Shown here piece after piece: positions 25,701-39,472 of a DNA stretch of 64,000 nt (position 1 is the stretch's first letter; each line of letters opens with the position of its first letter). The position numbers were made by a program, and so were the translations under genes. The DNA is taken from the NCBI RefSeq assembly GCF_023278565.1, contig NC_064675.1, forward strand, positions 3,596,001 through 3,660,000, written 5' to 3'. The notes under the pieces are model-generated. The model saw only the letters and a list, made by a program, of their open reading frames with translations, did no database searches and was not told the origin of the DNA. Source of the DNA: Colletotrichum lupini (taxonomy: Eukaryota; Ascomycota; Sordariomycetes; Glomerellales; Glomerellaceae).

Positions 25701-27474
25701 CCCTTTCTTGACTCCAAGCTAAGGTAAGGTATCGGTGGTCTGAAGCATGTCGCTTGGAAGCCCAGCCGTGCCCTGGCTCATCTGGCGTTGCAGTCACATT
25801 CAACACTCCTGTCTCGAGGCCGCAGTGAACCTAGGCTCTTTCCTTCTTTTCTCACTCACGAAACTAGGATCGGAATTGAAAACCAGCACGGAATTATGGA
25901 GTGTTTGGTCCGAGCTGAGCTATTTGGGCTGGAGATGTCTCTGTCTTCACCTCTCCTACTCCGGCGTTACTGGGTCAATCACCTACTGGGGTTTCGACTG
26001 GACATATTTCCTTCTCTTTCCATTCTTTCTGTCCCTATTCTGGGAGAAAGAGCAACAAGCAGATGCCTGGGTTGTCATATGGGTTACCGGCATGCTTTTT
26101 TTTTTTGGCGCTTTTCTCTACTTCCATCCACTCCTCCCAAGTTCGCAGCGCAGAGCAATCCTTGGCTCTGGAAGACAGGCGCAACTTACGCTAAAGTAGA
26201 AGAGGCCACGCCAGACCTGATTCGAAGTGACCTCGTCCTCTGAGTGTAGGCAAGTAAGGTACAGTGTAAGATGTCCGTACCTTGTGGGGAGAAAAGACTC
26301 GGGCTTCCATTCCTTCCGTCATCATGGAAGGCTACAGGTATATGGTGCACTCCACACACGAAGCATACCAACTTGCATCATACACCTCACCGGATTCACA
26401 CCTTCCACACACCTCCGAGTCCCAGTTGCCTGTCATTGGATTGCTTACAACCGCCACCATCTACTCTTTCTGCTCCTATGTCAATCTGAGCCGCATTCGC
26501 AATTTCCTCACCTGTTTCTCGCCTCGTTTCTTTTGGCTAGTCCGTTTGCTTCTCCAGAAAAATCTCACAGACACTGGACCGGAGCGCTACATTTCCTTGA
26601 CATGATATCTCATGTTCCTTGGTACGTCTGCGTGGCCCGGTAGATAGACTGCCGGCAAAGAGAAGATGACGAAAAAAGAGCTCCCATTCTTCAGAAACTG
26701 GACTAGAGAAATAAAAAAGACGCCAACACCACAAACACTCTTAGTGCCGAGGACTCAGTCGCCTCCCCCACCTCACTTACTCATTCGATCAAACTTTACG
26801 TCGCCACTTCAGGGCACAAGAAGAAAAGACTCTGTCTGTGGTGAGTGCATGTTACCATGCTAGCCCGGAGTCAAGTTACACTCCTCTAGCTTTTCCATAG
26901 TTTAGAGAGCTTCGAGTTCTGTTTCTTGTTCTCTCCCGCCTTGCTTTGTTGGGCAAAGTATGTAATAATACTTGCGATCCCGTTCTGTCACCGGAATCTG
27001 GGTACCTAGGGTATGTTACCTTAGGTAGGGTGGTGGGAGGGCATGCACGGCCTACACTCTGTAGTCGGTACAATGACCTCCCAACTCATGGTAAACTTGG
27101 GTCTCGTGAGTTGGTCTCTCAGGTGCCTTGCCGTTGCTGAGAGATGGCAGTTATTACAATGGTGACTGTGAGGTATGCACTGAGGTGAGGTGGAAGTGGA
27201 AAGGCACAGGCAAAGCAAGGTGCTTGTACTCGATAACGTACATTACTTTACCTGGCCTTCTCGATCTCGGCAGTCTTTTTTTCCCGTCTTTTTTTTTTTC
27301 CTTCCTTTCGCAAGCAGCAATTTTTAGGGCCAACTTGGGAGTACGCTCTCATCTACTGGAAGTACGGAGTACCTGCTGCGTGGTGCGTACGCCCATGGTG
27401 CCCTTTTCTGCCCACCTACCCACCCAACCCATACACCCTCCACACCTCACACGCACACCACACATTCCCAGTGC

Positions 27475-27495
27475 CTGCTGCTGCTGCTGCTGCTG
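27475..27495 (+). repeat. (CTG)7 microsatellite
   Basis: Seven perfect CTG units in the CT-rich region upstream of the phosphodiesterase gene. Confidence 0.9.
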
Positions 27496-27580
27496 CTTGC
27501 TACCTATTGTGTGCTTCTACTGCTGGTGCTGGTGCTAGGTACTTACTGACCTTGCCCGAGGCTGCTTGCCGCAACCTGCA

Positions 27581-27622
27581 CCGCACCCGCACCCGCACCC
27601 GCACCCGCACCCGCACCCGCAA
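27581..27622 (+). repeat. (CCGCAC) hexanucleotide repeat
   Basis: Six perfect CCGCAC units followed by one CCGCAA, then two AACTGC units. The tract is open in all three plus-strand frames (for example Arg-Thr and Pro-His dipeptides), which explains several long ORFs across it. It lies about 1.05 kb upstream of the PDE2 start. Confidence 0.9.
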
Positions 27623-28667
27623 CTGCAACTGCAACCACCTCTCAGGGCAGAGCCTGGGGCTGTCTCTCTCGTCTCTCCCGTTGTCTCTCCTCCCGTCCCC
27701 GTCTGGGCTGTCTGTCTCCCACTCACTCGAGGCCCTCTTTCGCACCCGGTACATCCACCCACCCCCCCTTGCGTTGCTTAACAATTTCGTACTCGACCCG
27801 GTCCATTGTACTTTCGTACTCTCCTCCCAGTCCCAGTCCTCCAAGGACCCAAACTCCAATCCTCCCCGTCCCAGCTGGCCGCCCAGTCGCCCTCTTTCCT
27901 TTCTTCCCACTTCACGCCCGTTCGTCCCAGCCCTTGTTGTACGTAGCCTACCCTTCATGATATCACGTACACTTGTCGTCGCTTCTCTCTTGTGCTCCGC
28001 TTCTCTGTCGCCCAATTCTGCAATCTTTTCCTCCTCTCATTCTCCTCCTATGCCAGACTGACCAAAAAAAAAAAGACTTTGCTCGTTATCAACAGCGCCA
28101 GCATACCGAAGCCTCCACCCTTCGTCTCGAGTACATGCGAACTTTCCGCGCGACGGTACCCGCAACTGCGAAACGACAAATCCCCCCTCTCTCGATCGCC
28201 CCTACTCACACAAAAACCCAAAAGGATCCGTACACGCCTCGACTTTAGGAACAAACATCACGTCCATGATCTCGGCCAATCCGATTTCGTGCGACTACCA
28301 TCGATGCCAATCCTGGTGACCGTCGGAACCACCGCGCTACCGCTGCTTCCTCGCCCGCACTTGGTGAAGTACCATTCATGAGATTCCTGGTCGACACCCC
28401 GATCACATCTTGCCTTCCAATCTCGACGACTTTATCACGAAGCCTGCTTCATTGAATCATTCGTTGCGCATTGCCCATCTACCTGGACACCGAAGGCGTT
28501 GCGCCACCGTGCTGCTTCTCGACAGGACTGGGTCGCCGTCCTCGACTTGTCCCGCTGCGAAAGCTCAAGAATTGCAAGTTTGATCAATCGCATCGTTACG
28601 CTCGTAGATCTTCTTTGCCCTTGTGGCCAGAGCGCTCCGGTCGCGAGACTGGTTGCTCCCTAAAGCC

Positions 28668-31505
28668 ATGATGGACAATGCCACTTGCCATGTCGTCTAC
28701 GTGAACCGCCAGGTTCGCCAGGACAGGCTTATCCGACCTAATACGCAAAATGATCAGCCACTAGACGCTGCCGACTCCGTCGTGCAGGAGGATGATGATA
28801 TTCAGAAGGATGCAGATCTGCTACTGGACACTTTTGGAGAAGGTAGGCTCAGACTGAATATCTAACACTCGTGGCATCGTGTACTAATTATATGTTCAGT
28901 TTATCTTTGTTCCACAGGCTCGGCCTGCATATCTACCCTCTTCCAGCTTTCGGACGAGTCTATGATGGACCTTACGCCAACTCTGGTTCTAATCGATGTG
29001 CCCCACGACGAACGGCTACCTAGAATCCGGTCTCGGTCTAGATCACCATCGCCGCACTCCCGCCCGACTACCGCTGACATCAACATTCACACTCCCGAGG
29101 AGGATGTCTACGGCCTCAAATTGCTGCAAAGGATCATGACCGAGTCGCATCTGCGCAGCTTATCAAAGCTGATCGTGCCGATACCCATTGTGAGCTTTTC
29201 GCCTACCGAGTATGGTAGCGCAACGATTCCGGCTAGCGACGATGCGAAACCCAAGTCTTCGGCGTCAGTGGACCGACGCCTGATCATTCGGTGCCTAGAC
29301 CTAGGAGCCGTGGACGTCATCATCAGCCCTTTACACCTCAAATGCATCACGAGTCTCGAGATCCATGCTTATCGGGCGCATAAGGATGCGGCCCGTGAAC
29401 AGCAGGAAATGCTCGAAGTACGGCGCGGCAGAAAACGGTCATGGGTTGGGGTGAACGAGGAGAAACCGTTTTCCTACCTCAGGGAAGCCATGGTATCCGG
29501 TCTCATGAGGGGCATCTGTCGGTCAGGCGCGGATTCTGACGACGATCGGATCTCCAACGTTAGCATTGCCGTTTCCACCGATCGCCAAGCTGCTGTCGCT
29601 GCCGCCGTTGTTCAGTGGCACTTTTGCGCGCACAGTTTCACAGATGACGAGCTCCTTGTTGCGGCCATGGTGATGTTCAAGCATGCCTTGACAATGCCCG
29701 AGTTGGATCGCTGGCGGATACCGACAGGTGAGTACATTGCGCCTACATAAGCCATGCGCGGACGGCTGCTGACGATTTGACTAGACCAACTCATAAGCTT
29801 TCTGGTCGCTTGCCGGGCTGCATACAACAATTTTGTTCCTTATCATAACTTCCGCCATGTTGTTGATGTTCTACAGGCTACTTTTCACTTCCTGGTTCGT
29901 GTTGGTATTCTTGCGCCATATCCCGCCGATCCCTTGGTGGATCAAGATCCACCGCAGAGCTCCCCAATGGCAAAGCTGCTCCATCCGTTTGACGGCTTGA
30001 CGCTTTTGATTACGGCAATCGGACATGATGTAGGCCACCCAGGTGTCAACAACGGATTTTTGGTCACTCTCAATGCCCCTCTGGCACAGTTGTACAATGA
30101 TCGATCCGTGCTCGAGTCGTTCCATTGCGCCGCCTACTCACAGATCCTTCGGCGATATTGGCCAAGCGCTTTCGAAGATACCAAGATGCGGCACCTTATG
30201 ATCAGCTCCATCCTTGCCACGGACATGGGCCTGCACTTTGATTACATGAAAAGGCTCGGAGATACCCAGGACAAACTGGACGTCGACAACACAACTGATG
30301 GTTGGAATGGTCGTATGCAAGAGGAGCAAAAGGCTCTCGTATGTTCACTTCTCATCAAGTGTGCAGACATCAGCAACGTGGTCAGTAGTTCACAATTTCT
30401 CGTGTTCAAGTTCGACTACTAACCCAACGGCTTATAGGCAAGGAAGCACGAGACCGCACTGAAGTGGATGTACATTCTTTCGGACGAGTTCTCTCGACAA
30501 GCTTCCATGGAGAGTGAGCTAGAAATTACGTCGTCTCTCCTGTCGCCTCCGAAGAAGGACTTGATCTCACTGTCTAAGGCCCAGCTGAGCTTCATGAACC
30601 TATTCGCCATCCCTCTTTTCCAGGGAGTGGCGGACATTTTGCCAGCAATGAAATACACAGTTGACGAGCTCGAAATCAATAAAGGTCTTTTCGAGCAACG
30701 GATCAGGGAAGAGCAGGCGAAGGAGGATCCTATCCGCAAGAGACTTTTGCGCAACGACGGCGCCTTCTCCCCACGAACTATGAGTTTGGCCGGCGGGCCT
30801 GAAGGAAGCAGAGACTCCATGACCCCGCGGGTGACGACGCCTCTGACCGAGCTTACTATGCCGCCCCCGCTGCTTGACGACTTGAAGCAGGAAGATGATG
30901 GGCTGTCCCAGGAGCCAGCGGGCTCGGAGCACACGACAGCGCTCATCACTGATATGCCGGAGCCGGAGGACCCTAAGGAGGTGAACGGCATCGTGACGTC
31001 TTTTGATTCCGTGGCGGACTTTGCAGCGAGCGATCCATTCCACTGCAGGGACAGGGCTAGTAGTTCGCCGGACAATCATCACGGCCATAACGGCAAGCAG
31101 CGGTGCAGCGAGACGACGGACGGCAGCACTACGGGCCCGTACACTGGGGACTGGGCCTCACAGGCAACGAGTGCCACCACCGGCAAGATGCCTCTGTCGC
31201 CGAGCACTCAAGGCACTAGCATTGTCAGCAGAGAGTCGACGGAGCAGCTTCCAGGCGTACCCACGATCTCGGAGCCAAAGCCATTCGCCGAAGTCAAGCC
31301 CGAGTCTACGTTCCTGGATCACGACGCCAACGGACCTCACTACGACGCCAACGGCTCTCACTTGTCGAACGGGTCTTTGGGCAAAACAGAAGGCGGCAAG
31401 GTTGTGAAGAAGAAATCTAGTAGATTCCGCATGAATGCCTTCCAGTTCTTTCGGCGGAACCGAGCGTCGAGCCCGTCCATGCCAGCGGCCGACGCAGCTA
31501 CCTGA
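28668..31505 (+). CDS. PDE2: 3',5'-cyclic-nucleotide phosphodiesterase (PDEase I)
   Basis: Hydrolyses cAMP (possibly cGMP) and thereby damps protein kinase A signalling. Four exons (28668-28842, 28900-29727, 29785-30380, 30438-31505) with three 57-bp introns give 888 residues. The N-terminal ~330 residues form a non-catalytic regulatory part. The PDEase I domain follows, with YHNFRHVVDV, IGHDVGHPGVNN (the metal-binding HD signature) and LIKCADISNV just before the third intron. The C-terminal ~260 residues are Ser/Pro-rich, disordered and end in a basic RFRMNAFQFFRRNR patch, longer than in yeast Pde2. Start: ATG at 28668, directly followed by a second ATG; either fits. The upstream region is unusually long and pyrimidine-rich, suggesting transcriptional or translational control. 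No lesion seen. Confidence 0.95.
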
Positions 31506-33751
31506 TAAACCAGGGATTTTGAGCGAGACGAGCCGATTCTGGCATCTACATTCGAATGGTGCGGCACAGGCACAGGAAAGCTACGACTGTGGTGGCTCAC
31601 GCAGATTTCCCAGCGATCGATATACCCGAGCCACCACAGAGTTGTTAATCTAATCGCGATCCGAGATGACAGGAGCAGCGCCACAGTCGAACGAAAGAAT
31701 TGTAAAGCACAGTATACGGAACTCGCAAGTTATGTACAGTATCGGGGATGGAGTTAATGCGTATTGGGTGTTTGAGTGCTTCGCCTACATTGGCGGCGAT
31801 AACGAGGGGAATACGGCCGCGCAAGTCATGAGCTGGATGGCAAAGCCTACGACATTGCTCTTCCGGGGTCTCGACCGCCTGCTCATAAGCAGGCCGGGTG
31901 GGAGGCGGCGTTCTGGGCAAGTCGGCAGGTTGTGACGATTTCAGCTTTGGGACAGTCAACAAACGGTCTGATATTGGGCAACAATGGCGGCAATGCCATA
32001 TTTTGGTCTGGCTAGTGGGCGTGCTATCGGACCATGGAATGGATGGAAGGAGTACGTATGTGAAGGCATACGGCTAGACATAGCCGACAGCCCACAGGAG
32101 ATGATAGCAAATTCTAACAAGTTCACTATGATGGCGAATCGACCCTACCAGTGCATGCCGAGATGTCAGGAAAGGGGACGTTGCCAGTGCCGCGATTGCT
32201 ACGACTCGTTTCTAGACAGAGTCTGGTGGATATGAGGATGAATGTCGAAGTACATTCGTGAAGTTGAATCCTGACGGTAAAGTACCTAGGTCTGCGTTGA
32301 GACCCTTTCAGTCGATCGGGCGAAACGGCATGGCATTGGTGGATGGATGGGTGGGTATCTGGACGGCCGAAGAGGTTCTCGCACATATCAGGGAAGGATC
32401 CACCCACATGAAGTCATGTCTTGGCCGCGACGAAGGATGGCTTACTGGACTGACACAAACTACGAATATAGTGAGGCACGTATTCAGAGGAAGGAAGACG
32501 AATGGCCTAAAGGCTAGTATTCAGAAGTGGGCGAGTATAGCGCCCGTAAGCAGCACACAAGACATTTGGCAAGCGAAATTCAGTTGCAGTTCGCTGGCGA
32601 TTGACTGAAGCCGCGCCGGCAGCATTGAGAAACAGTTCCAACGCACTGAAAAGTAATGGGTTGTGGCAGGCGTGGGTAGCGGCGGCTGAATGAGGCAAAA
32701 TTGCGAAAGGTCTAGTACGAACACCATCTTCCTTCTTTCAAAGTTCCTCGATACACCGACAACACCGCCAGCTCGAAGATGGACTTGTTACTGGGGCGTC
32801 CGGTCTTGCAGTTTGCGTTTGGAGCGTTAATGGTGGATTTCGCTGAACGTGAGATCCCTCCCGTTTGGTTTGGAATGGCTACCTTAAGCCGGGCGAATGG
32901 GATGGTGGCATCAGCTTATCAGCGAGGAAGAATTATGGAACCTCCGCAGCAAAAGGTCCCAGGTCCAGGCACAGGTTCCTGGCCGTGGGATTGTGAGGTG
33001 GTGCCTGAGGTGATTGCCAAGCGGTACGGCGGTACCTGACATGACGCAGACGAAGCAGGGCTGGCGAAGAGCGAGGGACGGCGAGGAAACGTACCGGCTT
33101 ATCAGAATGCTGTGCATCGATGAGTGAGAGTCTGTTAGCAGATCTGCAACAGGCAGGTTCCCTTCTCTAGCGTCCGAGGCGCGGGGATCAGGTGGACAGT
33201 GTTTCCCGACTATCGTTTGGCCAACCCTTGAGGAGCTCACGAGCCAGTCGTTTCTCTGCATTGTGAGCTGGAGCTCCCCACAGCAACCTGTGCATTGAGG
33301 GTGGCCCACGCGGTTTGTGTAGGTATCCGTATCCGTAGAGCTGTTGCTTGAGTTGTGTCGTTGCCATTTCTGCTGCGAGCCTGCGACAGCGGTAGCGCGA
33401 CCCAGCTCGGCCAACGCACCCCAGCCCCGATGGCAGCAGCAGTGACAAGCTGTGCACCTCTTCTCTCTGGGTCTCCCCCCACCCCCAAGCACCCAGAGTA
33501 TGCGGCAGAGCACCCAGCCAACCCGCCCGCCTCCGTCATGTTTCATTTATTACGTCCGCGAGCTTCCTGCCTGTCGCCTGTCACACTTCCTCCGAGCTCC
33601 CTCTTCCTCTCATTCTCTTTCAACCTCCCATCTACAACCTCCTCTCCCTCCGCCATCTCTACTTTCTTCCCCTTCCCATAGTCATCTCATTTCATCTTAT
33701 CTGATTTCGATTTCATCGTCAGTGCTCCATCAATCGAGTTGACTGCCCATC
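31506..33751. other. Intergenic, PDE2 to carboxypeptidase Y
   Basis: 2.2 kb without a supportable gene. The last ~200 bases before 33752 are strongly CT-rich and probably hold the core promoter and 5' leader of the carboxypeptidase gene. Short ORFs elsewhere show no domain. Confidence 0.5.
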
Positions 33752-35457
<1,706 letters not shown>

Positions 35458-36102
35458 ATGCACTCACGGTAATGAGCAATGTACGAAACGAAGATTGAAT
35501 AGCGTATGGAATGCTGTTGTAGCAGTGAACGCTCGGATTGGTTCGTAGTACAATACTGGGCATATTGGAGTTTGTCAACACGGGAGGACCCAGTCGTCCG
35601 GTTTACCGATAGCGCCAGTTTAAGCCCGGCGCAATAGAATCTAGTTATGCTGTTAGAATATGACTCTTTTTTCCGTAAACTTTCAAGGTATCCTGTTCTG
35701 ATGGTGCTGTTTGAACGGTTCCGTCTCTACCAACCATGTTGTCCTGCAGCTGTAACGGAGATGAGTCGAAATGACAGTATTAGTCACCGGCGCCTTCTGT
35801 GCCTTAGCTGCAGAATTCCTGGCTCGGTATCCGCTAAAACAACGTCAGACCAGCCCAGCACCTGCCGTAAACATATTTCACCACCTGCTGCCCCTCCTCG
35901 CAGCTGCACCACATCAATACTTTACCCCGCCAAAACTTTTCTGGCCGACGGCTGCCTCCAACCTCACCGAACAACAACGAACCCAAGTAACTATCTCTCT
36001 CGTCGTCGCAAACAACCACATACGGTCGCGAAGGACCATCCTACACACGATTATCCATACTTCAAAGATTTATCGAAAAGCGACCACTCCACAACCGCCA
36101 CA
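35458..36102. other. Intergenic, CPY to SDO1
   Basis: 645 bp. The frame upstream of the SDO1 start is open back to an ATG at 35647, but the added residues show no conservation to the SBDS family and the family start is at 36103. It probably holds the CPY 3' end and the SDO1 promoter. Confidence 0.5.
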
Positions 36103-37083
36103 ATGTCGCGGATGATCAACCAACCCTCGAACCAGATCAAGCTGACCAACGTGTCCATGGTCCGCCTGAAGAAGGGCAAGAAGCGCTTCGAGATTGCGTG
36201 CTACAAGAACAAGGTCATGGAGTGGCGGTCCGGCATCGAAACGGACCTCGACAACGTGCTGCAGATCCCCAACGTGTTCCTCAACGTCTCCAAGGGCCAG
36301 ACGGCGCCCAAGGAGGACCTGGAAAAGGCGTTTGGCAAGGGCAAGAGCACGGACGATATCGTGCTGGAGATATTGAAGAAGGGGGAGATGCAGGTGGGCG
36401 GGAAGGAGAGGGCGGAGCAGACGGAACGGGTGCATAACGAGGTGATTGGGATCGTGGCGAGTCGGCTGGTGGATCCGAGGACGAAGAGGGTGTATACAAC
36501 GGGCATGATTGAGAAGGCGCTCGATATGCTGAGCTCTGCGGCACACGGGGATGGAGACGATGCGCCTGGTAAGAAGGGCGCTGCTGGCGGCGGATCCAAG
36601 ACAGCGAGCGGCGCGGGGACGCCGGCGGGCGGGGAGGAGGGCGAGGCGAAGCCCCGCGAGAAGGGGTTCCACTGGACGGGCGTGACGACGACCAAGTCGG
36701 CCAAGTCGCAGGCTCTCGAGGCGATGAAGGCGCTGATTGCGGCGCAGCCTATCCCCGTGCAGAGGGCGCGGATGAGGCTGCGCGTGACGTGCGCGACGAG
36801 CGTGCTGAAGCAGGCTGTCAAGGAGAAGCCTGCTGCTGGTGGCAAGAAGGGAGGCGACGACGCCGACGGAGACGAACCGAAGCAGAAGCCCGGCACGGTC
36901 AAGGATCGGATTCTGGGGTTCGTGGAGCAGGTTGAGAGCCAGGACGTGCTGGGGAGCGAGTGGGAGGTTGTCGGGTTCGTGGAGCCTGGCGCGTTCAAGG
37001 GATTGGGGGATTTCATCGCGGGTGAGACGAAGGGGATGGGTAGGGTTGAGGTCTTGGATATGGCTGTTATTCATGAGGATTAA
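36103..37083 (+). CDS. SDO1: Ribosome maturation factor SDO1/SBDS
   Basis: SBDS/Sdo1 works with the GTPase Efl1 to release Tif6 from cytoplasmic pre-60S subunits, making them competent to join 40S. A single exon encodes 326 residues. The N-terminal FYSH domain is nearly textbook (INQPSNQIKLTNVSMVRLKK at the start, then YKNKVMEWRSGIETDLDNVL). It is followed by NVFLNVSKGQTAPKEDL and the central helical part with ERVHNEVIGIVASRLVDP and VYTTGMIEKALDML. Between this and the C-terminal ferredoxin-like domain there is a ~45-residue Gly/Ala/Lys-rich low-complexity insert (about residues 148-190). A second Lys/Asp-rich insert sits near residue 245. Together they make the protein longer than the ~250 residues usual for yeast and human. 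The start is fixed by family alignment, despite an open frame upstream. Confidence 0.95.
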   Translation: MSRMINQPSNQIKLTNVSMVRLKKGKKRFEIACYKNKVMEWRSGIETDLDNVLQIPNVFLNVSKGQTAPKEDLEKAFGKGKSTDDIVLEILKKGEMQVGGKERAEQTERVHNEVIGIVASRLVDPRTKRVYTTGMIEKALDMLSSAAHGDGDDAPGKKGAAGGGSKTASGAGTPAGGEEGEAKPREKGFHWTGVTTTKSAKSQALEAMKALIAAQPIPVQRARMRLRVTCATSVLKQAVKEKPAAGGKKGGDDADGDEPKQKPGTVKDRILGFVEQVESQDVLGSEWEVVGFVEPGAFKGLGDFIAGETKGMGRVEVLDMAVIHED

Positions 37084-38607
37084 AAAAAAATAAAAAAAAA
37101 AGCTGGACGGGCCGATGTGGTGTTCTTGTCGATATACCCCCTTTCTAGACCGAGAAGGGTTTTCGTAGATTCATGATGAAAAGTAGATTTCGCGACATGA
37201 TCAAATATCATCGGCCGTGCCCCGTGTGAGCGTACTTGACAGAGTGAGGTTGTCCATTCACCAACACCATACATACCTAGCTAGCTAGCTAGGTATGGGG
37301 AATCCCAGCCGGCTCGGCAAAGGAAACAGACAAAAAACCGAAAAGAAAGTCGGCTCGAACTCGCGCGGCCTCTCGATCTTGAAGCCCCGGTAGGCAGGCA
37401 GGTAGGGCGGGAGGTACCTCGAGGGACCCCCTGCATCAGTAGTATCCATCTTGGGAGATGATGCATCACCCCGTCACCAAGATTACTAGTCACGAAGATG
37501 CACACAAAAAGGGAAGCTGCCCGCCATGGCGTCACATCTGGTACTGCTCACCACTCAAGGCTGCCCATCTATGCACTCTAAGGGTAGAGTGGTAAAGGCA
37601 CAATTATACCGTTCGGCCGTCGTCGACAACGGGCGATGCTTCCTTGGAGGTCGGGAGGACTTTTGGTCACTATGAGGGTATCGGCGTCGCCCCCCCTCCT
37701 TCCTTCCGCTGCACTTTATTACCTCCGTGGCATTGCTTGCATACACCTTGTGGTCTATTTCTTGTTGCTCGCCTTGTCCCCTAAGCATGTGTGGACCTAC
37801 GGCTACACAGCACACTAGCATATGGACTCCGGCAGGTCAGTCAGTGTTGATGGTTTCACCTCACTCTACTGCGCTGGATTAGGTTGGCCCTCATGCTCTT
37901 TTGCGAAGACGGCTGGTTCATTCCCATCGTTTCATTATTGCCACCCCATTTCTAGCTGCACATCGCGACAAGAGCTTAGCCTTGGTGGAATGTATGGGCG
38001 TCAGCATGCACGCCTGCCATGACTGACGAAGAAGCCATCTTGAAGATGAAGTCAGACCCGAGCCGGATCGGCTGGGGTTCGGGCTTTCCGTGTGGAGTTG
38101 AGGCTCCGTGGTTTCTGCCTCCACACGGAGCAGGACGCTGGATCCGCTTCGCTTGGAAGTCGCACAGGTTTTTTGAATTGATAGCCTTTCGGGTGGCATT
38201 TGGCACATGGCATGTCACTATGATTTACACCGTTCTATGCCGGGGAGTAAATGGCCTTCATAGTCATTTCCCAGCAAGTCACCATTGCGATTGATGGCTT
38301 CTCTGCCACTCTCGATAAGTTTAAACCTTGTCATTTTGTGTATCGTGTGTGTAGAAAATCACGTCACGTCGTCACCCAGAAACGCCGTGTACTTTTTTAG
38401 CTTTTTGTTGTTTTGGTATGATGGAACTCTTTCCGATTCGTTATCTAGAGACGCCACCATCCTGCGCAGAATAGCAATCCCCTTGTTGTAATGCAGCAGT
38501 AGAGTATCATCACGAGTGATGAGATGGAGAGAAAACCAGCCGTATCACGCCGCCTATTGTTCCTTGCCACCGCACGACCCAAATTTTCATCATCAGAAGC
38601 CAGACGC
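37084..38607. other. Convergent intergenic region SDO1 / RPS18
   Basis: 1.5 kb between two converging genes. It starts with A-runs right after the SDO1 stop and contains a perfect palindrome at 37272-37297. No gene is supported. Confidence 0.5.
37272..37297. repeat. 26-bp perfect palindrome with CTAG core
   Basis: CATACC and GGTATG flank a core of repeated TAGC/CTAG, giving a perfect 26-bp palindrome with no spacer. It lies about 190 bases after the SDO1 stop in the 3' intergenic space. Confidence 0.9.
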
Positions 38608-39472
38608 TTAACCACCCTTCTTCTTGGACACACCGACCGTACGGCCGCGGCGGCCGGTGGTCTTGGTGTGCTGACCGCGGACGCGGAGACCCCAGTAGTG
38701 ACGGAGACCGCGGTGGGCGCGAATCTTCTTGAGGCGCTCGAGATCGTCGCGGAGCTTGGAGGCGACGCCGTTGGCGAGGATCTGGCTGTCCTTGCCGTCG
38801 ACGATGTCGCGCTGTCTGTTGAGGAACCACGAGGGGATCTTGTACTGGGTGGGGTTCTGGATGATGGTGACGATACGCTCGAGCTCTTCGGAGGTGAGCT
38901 CACCGGCGCGCTTGTTCAGGTCGACTGTAGTTGGGAATTCGTTAGTCTTCTCGTGTCCTCCTTTGATGTTTCGACCTTCCTCTCTCCATTCCTAGCACCA
39001 TGAATGCAGTCCTCGTGTGTGGATTCTGCTGGCGGAGGGAACGGGGAAAAGGGTAGGGCTTTCTCGTAGACGTACCATCGGCCTTCTTGCACACAATGTT
39101 GGAGTAACGACGACCGACACCACCAATCTTGGTGAGCGCGTACATGACCTTTTCCTGACCACGAACGTTGGTGTCTGCGAGCAACGGTTAGCCATCTCCC
39201 ATTCCCTCTCTCCAATTCTCGTGTCGGGCTTTCTCGAATGCCATGTCGGGGTGATCGGTGCGGTGCGTGTAGTAGGGCTTGCTGTTGTCGATGCGGAAGG
39301 AGTATACATACTCAGAAGACGGAGAATGAACTGGAAGTTCGCTGTACCAAAACAGTTAGCATCGCCATTCCGTAAACTTGCTCTCTCTCGAGAAAAACAA
39401 TCCGAATTATTCTTCGAGAGGCAAGAGGGGCGCTGGGATAGACGAACACTTCTCCCCGGAGACGAGCGACAT
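38608..39472 (-). CDS. RPS18: 40S ribosomal protein S18 (uS13)
   Basis: Small-subunit protein uS13 sits in the head of the 40S subunit and contacts the P-site tRNA and the 60S bridge. Four exons (39472-39448, 39341-39312, 39174-39076, 38924-38608) give exactly 156 residues, the usual eukaryotic length. Exons of 25 and 30 nt at the 5' end are separated by introns of 106, 137 and 151 bp, a common arrangement for ribosomal protein genes, whose early introns are long. Landmarks are [57 protein letters not shown] and [20 protein letters not shown], ending in VSKKKGG. The first intron has an uncommon GTTCGT donor. No mutation seen. Confidence 0.97.

Larger units (their letters stand above)
25701..28667 (+). 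promoter_or_regulatory. Pyrimidine-rich upstream region of PDE2
   Basis: The plus strand is dominated by C and T for long stretches, especially 27.25-28.45 kb. It contains a CTG run, a CCGCAC repeat and runs of T and A. In filamentous ascomycetes such CT-rich tracts commonly mark promoters and long 5' leaders of regulated genes. Overlapping ORFs of 130-196 codons here are artefacts of composition or possible upstream ORFs. The next gene on this strand is the phosphodiesterase at 28668. Extent of the transcript leader is unknown. Confidence 0.5.

Noticed and set aside
25747..26243. Two overlapping plus-strand ORFs of about 150 codons, hydrophobic
   Set aside because: They occupy the same CT-rich DNA in different frames, contain a run of T that creates the Phe tract, and resemble no family.
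27471..28061. 196-codon plus-strand ORF across the CCGCAC repeat
   Set aside because: The repeat lacks stops in every frame; the rest is Ser/Pro/Leu composition expected from CT-rich DNA. It may be an upstream ORF but not a supported gene.
36070..37074. 334-codon ORF antisense to SDO1
   Set aside because: Arg/Leu/His-rich shadow of a GC-rich coding region; the sense strand encodes a clear SBDS protein.
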